From the NCBI GenBank assembly GCA_002683685.1, contig NYTV01000086.1, forward strand, positions 1 to 57,492: a DNA stretch of 57,492 bases, read 5' to 3'. This stretch comes from Paracoccaceae bacterium. Its GTDB lineage: Bacteria > Pseudomonadota > Alphaproteobacteria > Rhodobacterales > Rhodobacteraceae. Made by a program: the position numbers and the translations under genes. Shown here in pieces: positions 17,511 to 25,582 of the stretch. The notes beneath the pieces are model-generated. The model was not told the DNA's origin, did no database searches, and saw only the letters and a list, made by a program, of their open reading frames with translations. The number at the start of each line of letters is the position of its first letter. The stretch's first letter is position 1.

Positions 17511-18134
17511 TCAAGAGGCCCTCAAAACACAGGCCACACGATCCGCAACCACCTCCGCAGGAAGATCACTGCGCAAAAAGTCAACAAAGCCGACACCTGG
17601 AACCATTAGATAGGAAAAACTTGAGTGATCCATGAGGTAATATTCCTCATCTTCACTTGGCTGTTTACGGTAATAAACTTTATAAGCCCGGGCTGCTTTC
17701 GCGATTTGCTCGGCTGTGCCGGTCAAGCCCACCATTTCAGAATGATTATTGGCTACAAAATCCGCCAAATATTCGACTGTGTCGCGCGCTGGGTCAATTG
17801 TTATAAAAACCGGCTTCACAGCGAAGCCCGCGTCGGCCAAAATCTCGACCGCCACCACATTGCGCGCCACATCCATGGGGCAAACGTCCGGACAAAAGGT
17901 GTAGCCAAAGTAAACCAACGCTGGATGATCTAGAACCTGGGCATCCGTTACCATGCGCCCCCGGTGATCCATCAGCTTAAACGGTCCACCAATATTGCCC
18001 CCCGCAACAGAACCTTCAATACAGGCTTCAAAGCGTTGTGCCGGCAACATGATCTGGGTAATTGTTACGGTGACCACCAGGGTCAAAACCACCGCGGCAC
18101 CAGCAAAGGCTGCAAATTTCGTCACTGACATCAT
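17511..18134 (-). CDS. senC: SCO1/SenC/PrrC copper-binding protein
   Basis: Membrane-anchored copper protein for cytochrome c oxidase CuA assembly, also implicated in signalling to RegB. The 207 residues have one N-terminal membrane helix, the CxxxC copper site in GYTFCPDVCPMDV and the distal His in YLMDHSSFSYLM, in a thioredoxin fold. It sits between regB (divergent) and regA (56 bases downstream), as in Rhodobacter. The ATG at 18134 is followed by a second Met; the exact start is uncertain by one residue. Confidence 0.95.
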   Translation of the reverse strand: MMSVTKFAAFAGAAVVLTLVVTVTITQIMLPAQRFEACIEGSVAGGNIGGPFKLMDHRGRMVTDAQVLDHPALVYFGYTFCPDVCPMDVARNVVAVEILADAGFAVKPVFITIDPARDTVEYLADFVANNHSEMVGLTGTAEQIAKAARAYKVYYRKQPSEDEEYYLMDHSSFSYLMVPGVGFVDFLRSDLPAEVVADRVACVLRAS

Positions 18135-18212
18135 GGCCCCCTTATCGTTTCTAAGATACTCCTATGACATATCTCATGAATGTGCAGCCTCAGATCGCTA
18201 CAGGAACCTAAA

Positions 18213-19580
18213 ATGTCACAGTCCAGAATAGGCTATATTGACCAAAATGCCCGCAGCAACTGGATGCGTTTGCGCACCCTCGTGACCGTGCGTTGGGTGG
18301 CAATCACCGGACAAATATTAGCGCTGATCGTTGGGCAAGAGCTTTATGGCCTCTCCTTGGCCCTTGGCCCCTGCTTTGCGGTGATTGGTCTGTCGATCAT
18401 AGCCAATATTTTTGCTGTTCTGATCTTCCCCGACAATCGTCGTCTGTCTGAAGTGGAAACAGTTTTAACCCTGCTATTCGACACGCTGCAACTTTCTTTG
18501 CTTCTGGCTTTCACCGGCGGGCTTAACAATCCCTTTACCCTGCTCATTTTGGCACCCGTCACAATTGCCGCCACCGTGCTTCCCACCCGCTCAACGTTTC
18601 TTTTGGCCTTTTGTGCAGTGGTTATGACCACAGCTGTTGCCTTGGTTCACCTGCCCCTGCGCACTGCGGACGGGCGGTTGCTTGAAATGCCTTTGGTTTT
18701 TGTGTTCGGGTTTTGGGTGGCCATTATCACTGGCATCATCTTTATCTCGATTTATACCCGACGCGTAACCACCGAAATGACCTCCATGTCCGAGGCACTT
18801 CTGGCCACGCAAATGGCCCTGGCGCGGGAACAAAAACTAACTGACCTTGGCGGCGTTGTAGCAGCCACGGCGCATGAATTGGGCACGCCACTTGCAACCA
18901 TAAAGCTGGTCAGTGCAGAATTAATGGAAGAATTGAAAGACACAGAATCCCTGCATTCCGATGCTCAGCTCATCCGAGAACAGGCCGAACGTTGTGGCGC
19001 CATTCTCCGATCCATGGGCCGCGCAGGCAAAGAAGATCTGCATCTGCGCAGGACACTCTGGTCCGCTCTTGTTCGAGAGGCTGCGGAACCCCACCTTGAC
19101 CGCGGCAAGACCGTTTCCTTTACATTTGAAAACAACCTTGAAACCGATCCCGATCAACCCCTGACCTTCCGCAAACCCGAGGTGATCCACGGCCTACGAA
19201 ATTTAATTCAAAACGCAGTAGATTTTTCTCAATCTGAAGTGCGGGTGGATATCCGCTGGAGCAAAGACAGTTTAGCCGTAACAATTTCTGACGATGGCCG
19301 CGGTTATGCTCCGCAAGTAATCAATCGAATCGGCGATCCCTTTGTCCGCCGCCGCAATCGATCCTCCGCACATGGCGCTCGCCCCGAATATGACGGTATG
19401 GGACTTGGATTGTTTATCGCAAAAACGCTGCTCGAAAGATCTGGCGCGCAATTGGAGTTTTTCAATGGCACCAAGAAAAATGCCCTTCGCGGAGCCATCG
19501 TTACCAGCACTTGGCCCTGCCACAAGCTTGAAGCCAAAGAAGAGGCTGTTGGTGAAAACCAGCAGATAAAAATTGAGTGA
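18213..19580 (+). CDS. regB: Redox sensor histidine kinase RegB/PrrB
   Basis: Membrane sensor kinase that phosphorylates RegA under low oxygen or reduced quinone pool. In the 455-residue protein six membrane spans (about 23-180) carry the quinone-binding motif GGLNNPF (102-108). The H-box is TAHELGTPLATI with phospho-acceptor His221, and the redox-active Cys in QAERCGAILRSMGRAGKEDLH (Cys261) is present. ATPase motifs are NLIQNAVDFS, ISDDGRGYAP and MGLGLFIAKTLLE. The ATG at 18213 has AGGA 7 bases upstream; a longer in-frame start at 18180 is unlikely. Both key sensing elements are intact. Confidence 0.96.
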   Translation: MSQSRIGYIDQNARSNWMRLRTLVTVRWVAITGQILALIVGQELYGLSLALGPCFAVIGLSIIANIFAVLIFPDNRRLSEVETVLTLLFDTLQLSLLLAFTGGLNNPFTLLILAPVTIAATVLPTRSTFLLAFCAVVMTTAVALVHLPLRTADGRLLEMPLVFVFGFWVAIITGIIFISIYTRRVTTEMTSMSEALLATQMALAREQKLTDLGGVVAATAHELGTPLATIKLVSAELMEELKDTESLHSDAQLIREQAERCGAILRSMGRAGKEDLHLRRTLWSALVREAAEPHLDRGKTVSFTFENNLETDPDQPLTFRKPEVIHGLRNLIQNAVDFSQSEVRVDIRWSKDSLAVTISDDGRGYAPQVINRIGDPFVRRRNRSSAHGARPEYDGMGLGLFIAKTLLERSGAQLEFFNGTKKNALRGAIVTSTWPCHKLEAKEEAVGENQQIKIE

Positions 19581-19636
19581 GCGATTAATTCGGAATTAAG
19601 ACACTTGCGCAACACTGCGCCCAAAAGGGTTTTAAT

Positions 19637-20809
19637 GTGCTGGAAATCGTTGAACAAAATTTACTGGTCTCTGGCATGGTGTTTCTCGCAACGCTGATCG
19701 CCATGTCATCGGGCTATGCGTTACTGCGCAAAAATCTGAATGTTGCGGGGCATGCTATGCGGGCCTATCACACGCCACGAGGCCGTGCCCGGCCCACCAA
19801 GGAATTAGATGACGAAGGGCAAGATGCCGCAGAGCTGCATCCGCATCCCATCTGGATTACCAGCCACGATCGGCAAGTCACATGGGGCAATAAAGCTTTT
19901 AAAGCTAGCGAAACAGATTTCGTTGCCACCTGCAAACATTGGCTCACAATTGGGCAAACCGATGGGCGGATACAAACGCACAGCGGCGCGGGGCAGGTCT
20001 GTTGGTACGACATCACCACCCAACAGCAAGACCATGAAACCCTCTGGTTCGCCAGCCCGGTCGATGGCGAAATCCGCGCTGAGGCGGCGCGTCGCGAATT
20101 TATGCAAACCATGTCTAAGACCTTTGCCCAGCTCTCCACCGGCCTGGCCATTTTTGACCGCAAGCGCGCGCTCATCCACTTTAAACCGGCGCTCTTGGAT
20201 ATCACCGGTTTAAATTTTGAACCTCTCAGCTTAAAGCCCGATCTGGCCAGCTTCCTTGATACGCTCCACAGCAAAGGTTTTTTGTCCGAACCTAAAAATT
20301 ATCATGATTGGCGCGACCAATTGGCTGAATTAGAATCCGCCGCTGAAAAGGGCAGCTATCGCGACGTCTGGGAACCAAGAGAGGGGCTCACCTATCGCGT
20401 TTCTGGAAAACCACGCCCAGACGGAGCCATTGCGTTTTTGCTCGAAGAAATCAGCGCCGAAACCGCGCATGCCCGCGAAACCCATGCCGAGCTCTGCCTG
20501 TTAAAAAATGCACTCAATGCGGTCACAACCCCCCATGTAATTTTTGATGGGCTTGGCGCTTACGTGCGCTCTAACCCCACATTTCAATCTATTTGGCCGG
20601 AAATAGCACGCAAAAAACTATGGAAAAATCCCTTTCGGGCTGCCTTCCGCTTTGGCAAAAACGGATGTTGCCAAATGGCGCTTGGGAAAAAATACGCGCA
20701 ACCGTCTTGGGTCGTGGCGATTGAACCCATTGGAATGCTATTTTATCTTCAAATGAGGGTTGACGCTTCGAGCTTCAATGTACGCCGCTGGCCAATCGCC
20801 ACACGCTGA
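19637..20809 (+). CDS. PAS-domain sensory protein, possibly C-terminally truncated
   Basis: A 390-residue protein starting at GTG 19637, with one N-terminal membrane helix (LLVSGMVFLATLIAMSSGYALL) and PAS-like regions at about 65-150 (HPIWITSHDRQVTWGN), 160-275 (LSTGLAIFDRKRALIHFKPAL) and 290-345 (TPHVIFDGLGAYVRSNPTFQSIWP). No kinase H-box or ATPase motif follows. From about residue 345 the text turns Lys- and Arg-rich and loses PAS pattern before the stop, suggesting a frameshift or deletion. The relatives I recall beside regB are longer. It could be a working shortened sensor or a pseudogene; the ligand is unknown. Confidence 0.6.
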   Translation: MLEIVEQNLLVSGMVFLATLIAMSSGYALLRKNLNVAGHAMRAYHTPRGRARPTKELDDEGQDAAELHPHPIWITSHDRQVTWGNKAFKASETDFVATCKHWLTIGQTDGRIQTHSGAGQVCWYDITTQQQDHETLWFASPVDGEIRAEAARREFMQTMSKTFAQLSTGLAIFDRKRALIHFKPALLDITGLNFEPLSLKPDLASFLDTLHSKGFLSEPKNYHDWRDQLAELESAAEKGSYRDVWEPREGLTYRVSGKPRPDGAIAFLLEEISAETAHARETHAELCLLKNALNAVTTPHVIFDGLGAYVRSNPTFQSIWPEIARKKLWKNPFRAAFRFGKNGCCQMALGKKYAQPSWVVAIEPIGMLFYLQMRVDASSFNVRRWPIATR

Positions 20810-21017
20810 TTGAACTTGGACCAAGTCATAAGCCCGCGATGGTTGCCCATCAGCAATCAGTGGCCTAATTTTCGCTTGCAGCATCGGGTGCCCAACGTAT
20901 TGTAAACCCATGCACACCCCGGTCTTGCCTCCCCAACCAAAAGTCGCGCACAGCTACTCGTCCACACAATCTGGTGCTGAGCTGGATGCAGCCACAAATG
21001 CGGAGAGGCTGGCATGA
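20810..21017 (+). other. Degraded gap where tsaE is expected
   Basis: 204 bases with no recognisable gene lie between the PAS gene and amgK. In related genomes, as I recall them, tsaE occupies this slot. None of its motifs (P-loop GxxGxGKT, SPTF, IEWP) can be read in any frame. The only notable frame, ATG 20910 to TGA 21017 (35 residues, ending ELDAATNAERLA), overlaps the amgK start as ATGA. That is how a tsaE or kinase tail would end if the intervening part had been deleted. It may be a remnant or chance. Confidence 0.35.
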
Positions 21018-22009
21018 GCCGCAGCGCGAATATTCAAGCCTTTCTAAAAGTCGCTGGTTGGGACATGGCCCAGCGCGGGCCATTGGCAGGAGATGCTGGC
21101 AATCGAAAGTATGGGCGCCTGAACCACTCGCAAAAGGGCGTCGCCATATTGATGGATGCCGACCCCACCACCGGAGAAGATATCCGGCCTTTTCTAAATA
21201 TTGCCGCGCATCTGAAAAGCTGTGATCTTTCCGCCCCTGAGATTTATAACGCAGATTGCGATCTGGGGCTGATCCTCCTGGAAGATTTCGGCGATCAGCT
21301 GCTTTTTGATGTCGCCAATACCACCCCAGAGCTTGAATACCCGCTCTACAAAATGTGCCTGGAAGCTCTGACACAATTGCACCAAACGCCGCCGCCCTTG
21401 AATGTCGAATCCTATTTTCCACACGAAATGGCGCGGGCCGCTGAGATCACCCTGGCGTGGTATTGCAGCTCGGACCTCGGAGCGACCATCGCAGCAGAAC
21501 TGCTCAGACAATTGGGCAATCTCGACTGGACGCGTCCCGTTCTCGTCCTGCGCGATTACCATGCACAAAATGTCGTCTATCGTCCCGAGCAATCCGGTCT
21601 GGCCCAAATTGGGCTCCTGGACTTTCAAGACGCCCAGCTTGGCCACCCGCTGTATGACACCGCTTCCCTCATTCACGATGCCCGCCGCAGCCTACATCCC
21701 AATGTTGAACAGCGGCTCAAGGATGCTCTGACGCAAACCTATGCAGGCGCCGATGATTTTCACCATGCATTGTCCACCCTCAGCGCCCAGCGCAACCTCA
21801 GAGTTCTTGCCCTATTTGCAAGGCTGTGTCTCAGAGATGGTAAGCCCGGATATCTTAAGTTGATGCCACATGTTTGGAACAACCTTTGGCGTGATTTATC
21901 CCATCCGCATCTGTCCGATCTGTTCCGCCTCTGCCAATCTCTTCCCGAACCCACGCCAAAACTACAATCAGAATTGAGAGCAAAATGCGCCAGCCGCCCC
22001 ATGAGTTGA
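21014..22009 (+). CDS. amgK: Anomeric N-acetylmuramate/N-acetylglucosamine kinase AmgK
   Basis: Phosphotransferase of the APH fold, 331 residues. The nucleotide-binding lobe lies at about 1-110 (LLEDFGDQLLFD), the catalytic loop is VLVLRDYHAQNVVYRPE and the metal motif is IGLLDFQDAQLGHPLYDTASLI. The same pair of genes, kinase plus MurU-like nucleotidyltransferase, forms the MurNAc salvage route in Pseudomonas and Caulobacter: AmgK makes MurNAc-1-phosphate, MurU makes UDP-MurNAc. The assignment depends mainly on this coupling, since the kinase alone looks like a generic phosphotransferase. The ATG at 21014 overlaps a preceding TGA; the 3' end overlaps murU by 25 bases. Confidence 0.82.
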   Translation: MSRSANIQAFLKVAGWDMAQRGPLAGDAGNRKYGRLNHSQKGVAILMDADPTTGEDIRPFLNIAAHLKSCDLSAPEIYNADCDLGLILLEDFGDQLLFDVANTTPELEYPLYKMCLEALTQLHQTPPPLNVESYFPHEMARAAEITLAWYCSSDLGATIAAELLRQLGNLDWTRPVLVLRDYHAQNVVYRPEQSGLAQIGLLDFQDAQLGHPLYDTASLIHDARRSLHPNVEQRLKDALTQTYAGADDFHHALSTLSAQRNLRVLALFARLCLRDGKPGYLKLMPHVWNNLWRDLSHPHLSDLFRLCQSLPEPTPKLQSELRAKCASRPMS

Positions 22010-22671
22010 TGCTATTTGCTGCCGGTTTTGGCAGTCGCATGCAGCCACTCACCTCTGATCTCCCAAAGCCGCTGATTCCCGTCGATGGGAAAAGCCTGCT
22101 AGATCGGACATTAACGCTCGCCGAAGCCGGCGGGATTACCAAGACCGTCGTCAACACCCATTATCTTGGCGACAAAATCGCAAACCATTTGGAAAACGAT
22201 CCAGTTCAAGTTCTGCATGAATCCAATATTCTCGACACCGGCGGTGGGCTCAAAAATGCCAGTGCATTCTTTGATGGCCCAGTAGTTTTTACCAGCAACA
22301 GCGACGCCATATGGTCTGGTCCCAATCCCTTTTCCTATCTATTCCAAAATTGGCAAGACACCTGTGATGCGTTGCTCCTCTGCGCTCCTGTAAGTCAAGT
22401 GATAGGTCGCGCCGCCCCCGGAGATTTCTCTATTTCTCAAGATGCTATGATTCAGCGGGGTGGGGATTTCGTGTATCTCGGCGTTCAGATTATTCGACTG
22501 GACACGGTCCGACATATCCGCGAACAGAGATTTTCGCTCAATACAGTTTGGGATGCGTTAATGGCTAAGAAGACCCTGCGTGCCTGCCTATATCCTGGGC
22601 AATGGTGCGACATCGGCACCCCTGAAAATATCGCCCTTGGTGAGAAATTGCTGAGAACGCGCCATGTTTGA
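21985..22671 (+). CDS. murU: N-acetylmuramate-1-phosphate uridylyltransferase MurU
   Basis: Nucleotidyltransferase of 228 residues with the pyrophosphorylase signature LFAAGFGSRMQPLTSDLPKPLIPVDGK, a conserved NTHYLGDKI and the late NTVWDALMAKKTLRACLYPGQWCDIGTPEN. It converts MurNAc-1-phosphate and UTP to UDP-MurNAc in the peptidoglycan recycling bypass that avoids the fosfomycin-sensitive MurA step. The 25-base overlap with amgK and 8-base overlap with addB point to translational coupling. A mannose-1-phosphate guanylyltransferase-like role is the alternative. Confidence 0.85.
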   Translation: MRQPPHELMLFAAGFGSRMQPLTSDLPKPLIPVDGKSLLDRTLTLAEAGGITKTVVNTHYLGDKIANHLENDPVQVLHESNILDTGGGLKNASAFFDGPVVFTSNSDAIWSGPNPFSYLFQNWQDTCDALLLCAPVSQVIGRAAPGDFSISQDAMIQRGGDFVYLGVQIIRLDTVRHIREQRFSLNTVWDALMAKKTLRACLYPGQWCDIGTPENIALGEKLLRTRHV

Positions 22672-25582
22672 GGATCGTTCTAACTTTCGCGTTTTTGGCA
22701 CCTATTCAGGTCAAGCCTTTCCAGACACGTTGCTCGATGGGTTGGCCATGCGGCTGCAAGGGGCCGCGCCTGAGCACTGGGCGCGGGTTGAAGTTTATGT
22801 CAACACGCAACGCATGAAACGGCGATTGGCCGAGCTTTTTTTGCAAGGCCCTGCGCGGTTGATGCCAAAATTTCATTTGGTCACAGACCTGGCCTATGAC
22901 CCGCTGCTGACAGATCTACCAATGCCGGTTCCGGCTTTGAAACGCAGATTGGAAATTGCACAGTTGGTGCGCAAATTGATCCAACGTGTTGAGGGGCTGG
23001 CACCCGCAAGCGCGGTGTTTGACTTGGCCAATAGCCTGGCGGGTTTAATGAATGAAATGCAGGGAGAGGGCATCGCTCCTAATGTCATTGAGGGTCTCGA
23101 TATTTCCGATTTCTCAGGTCATTGGGAACGCGCTTTGCAATTTATCACCATCGTGCAGCGTTATTTTGAGGGAGGCGAAGCCCCGGACGAAGAGGCCCGG
23201 CAACGGGCCGGTGTTTTTGCCCTCACCCAACGCTGGCAAGAAAATCCGCCAGATCATCCGATCTTAGTGGCGGGCTCGACCGGGTCACGCAACACAACTT
23301 TTCATCTGATGAAAGCGGTGGCCGGGTTACCGCAAGGGGCTGTGATTTTACCAGGATTTGATTTTGATATGCCCGCTGAAGTTTGGACACAGCTGTCCGA
23401 TCCGAAAACCAGCGAAGACCATCCACAGTATCGATTTTCGCGCCTGCTAACCGCGATGGATCTCACATCGGATCAGGTGGTCTCCTGGACCGAAGTTACC
23501 CCGCAGGCCGCCGCTCGCAATCGGCTCGTGTCCTTAGCCTTGCGCCCAGCGCCGGTCACCCATCACTGGCGACAAGAGGGGCCGTATCTAACGAAGCTTG
23601 ACCAGGCTACGCAAGATATCACCTGGCTGGAAGCGCCAAACCAAAGGGTGGAGGCAAAGGCCATTGCGCTGAGGCTGCGACATGCCGCCGAAATGGGACA
23701 AACAGCTGCGGTGATAACCCCAGACCGTAATTTAACCCGGCGCATCGCAACTGCGCTGGCCGCATGGAATATCACGCCAGATGACAGTGCTGGAATTCCG
23801 TTGAATCTCACTGCGCCGGGGCGGTTCTTATTGCATGTATTGGATCTGGCACAACCAAAACTCACCTCAGAAACCCTATTGATTTTGTTGAAACATCCCC
23901 TCACCCATTCTGGTGGAGATCGGGGTCAACATCTACGCAATACCCGCGAGCTTGAGCTTTATTTGCGCCTCGATGGTCCAGCATTTCTGACAAGGCAAAC
24001 CCTTTTGCATTGGGCTAAAAAACAAGATCTCTATCGCCCATGGGTGGATTGGATCAATGCAAGCGCCTTTGATCCGTGGCCCCAAGGAACTGAGCCATTG
24101 GAAAACTGGATTGCGCACCATCGGAGGCTTGCAGAACGGTTATCAGCTGGTCTGTCGGGCCAGGAGGGCGAGCTGTGGGACAAAGCACCCGGGCGGGACA
24201 CGAAAACCGAAGTAGAGAACCTGACAAAATATGCCCAAGCCGCAGGAGATGTGGAGCTCATAGACTATAGCGCCATTTTGCGCGGTGTTTTAAGCGCCGG
24301 ACAAACCCGCGACCAAAATCAAGTGCATTCAAATATCCGTATTTGGGGCACGTTGGAAGCGCGGGTGCAAAGCGCCGATCTGGTCATCCTTGCGGGATTA
24401 AATGACGGCACCTGGCCCGAGCCGCCGGCCCCAGACCCCTGGCTCAACCGCAGCCTGCGGTTGCAAGCAGGTCTGCTTCTGCCGGAGCGCAAAATTGGTC
24501 TGTCAGCACATGATTTCCAACAGGCCGTTGGCGCCAAAACCGTTTGGCTGACCCGGTCCTTAAGATCCGATGATGCGGAAACCGTGCCCTCCCGCTGGCT
24601 CAATCGCATTGAAAATCTGCTGAATGGGCTTGAAAAGCCAGATGATTACTCTTGGATGGACCGCCTACGCGCCCGTGGCGAAGATTGGCTTGCTAAAGTC
24701 GCAGCCTTAGAGGAGCCAGAAATCGCTCCGCTGAGCATCAGACCTTCTGTCGCCCCGCCAGTAGCCTGCCGACCTGAGAGGTTGGCAGTCACGGATATTA
24801 AACACCTAATTCGTGATCCCTATGCGATCTATGCCAAGCGCATCTTAAATCTAAAGCGCCTAGACTCGCTGACCAAATCGCCTGATGCTCCGCTGCGCGG
24901 CACCCTTATTCATGATCTTTTGGAGGCGTTTTTGGAGACCGCCCCCTGGGCCAATGCTGAGGCCGCCAAAGCCACACTCCTAGCTCTGGCAAAAGAGCGA
25001 TTTAAAACCACTGTGCCTTGGCCCGCGGCCCGCCGAATGTGGCTGGCGCGGGTGGATCGATTTTCTGAATGGTTCATAACACATGAAATGATCCGGCAGG
25101 CGAACATCATCTCGACCAAAACAGAGATTGAAGGCGAGATTAATCTGCCAGAGCTCGGTTTTACCCTTAGCGGAACCGCCGATCGAATTGACCTATTGAA
25201 AGATGGCTCAGCGCATATTTACGACTACAAAACCGGTAAGCCTCCAACCCCAGCACAACAGTTACATTTTGACAAACAGCTCTTACTGGAGGTTGAGATC
25301 CTGCGGCGCGATGGATTTTCTGGATTGGGACCGCTCAAAGCCTCTGGGGCCACATATATCGGCCTTGATAATGCGCCCAGTCAACCAGCAGCACCTTTAG
25401 ACGAGACTGACGTGTGGTCAGATTTTCACAATTTAATCCGCGCCTATCAATCCGCTGAACAAGGCTATACCGCCCGACGAGCAATGCTAAAGGCAGATGA
25501 TTCATCCAATTATGACCATCTGGCCCGCTACGGAGAATGGAGCACCAACCAGCGCGCCACAGTCATCAAGGTGTCAAAATGA
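22664..25582 (+). CDS. addB: Double-strand break repair protein AddB
   Basis: Nuclease subunit of the AddAB helicase-nuclease that resects DNA ends for RecA. The 972-residue alphaproteobacterial-type AddB has a helicase-like but degenerate N-terminal half with no clear Walker A. Its RecB-type nuclease domain is C-terminal: GTLIHDLLEAFLE (about 745), then IDLLKDGSAHIYDYKTGKPP (about 845) with the catalytic DYK. The ATG at 22664 sits within the murU end (ATGTTTGA). It is coupled to addA by ATGA. Confidence 0.94.
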   Translation: MFEDRSNFRVFGTYSGQAFPDTLLDGLAMRLQGAAPEHWARVEVYVNTQRMKRRLAELFLQGPARLMPKFHLVTDLAYDPLLTDLPMPVPALKRRLEIAQLVRKLIQRVEGLAPASAVFDLANSLAGLMNEMQGEGIAPNVIEGLDISDFSGHWERALQFITIVQRYFEGGEAPDEEARQRAGVFALTQRWQENPPDHPILVAGSTGSRNTTFHLMKAVAGLPQGAVILPGFDFDMPAEVWTQLSDPKTSEDHPQYRFSRLLTAMDLTSDQVVSWTEVTPQAAARNRLVSLALRPAPVTHHWRQEGPYLTKLDQATQDITWLEAPNQRVEAKAIALRLRHAAEMGQTAAVITPDRNLTRRIATALAAWNITPDDSAGIPLNLTAPGRFLLHVLDLAQPKLTSETLLILLKHPLTHSGGDRGQHLRNTRELELYLRLDGPAFLTRQTLLHWAKKQDLYRPWVDWINASAFDPWPQGTEPLENWIAHHRRLAERLSAGLSGQEGELWDKAPGRDTKTEVENLTKYAQAAGDVELIDYSAILRGVLSAGQTRDQNQVHSNIRIWGTLEARVQSADLVILAGLNDGTWPEPPAPDPWLNRSLRLQAGLLLPERKIGLSAHDFQQAVGAKTVWLTRSLRSDDAETVPSRWLNRIENLLNGLEKPDDYSWMDRLRARGEDWLAKVAALEEPEIAPLSIRPSVAPPVACRPERLAVTDIKHLIRDPYAIYAKRILNLKRLDSLTKSPDAPLRGTLIHDLLEAFLETAPWANAEAAKATLLALAKERFKTTVPWPAARRMWLARVDRFSEWFITHEMIRQANIISTKTEIEGEINLPELGFTLSGTADRIDLLKDGSAHIYDYKTGKPPTPAQQLHFDKQLLLEVEILRRDGFSGLGPLKASGATYIGLDNAPSQPAAPLDETDVWSDFHNLIRAYQSAEQGYTARRAMLKADDSSNYDHLARYGEWSTNQRATVIKVSK

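Noticed and set aside
20865..21422. 185-codon open frame on the minus strand
   Set aside because: It lies antisense to amgK, which has clear kinase motifs; its translation shows no domain pattern and is full of Trp, Arg and Cys as in shadow frames.
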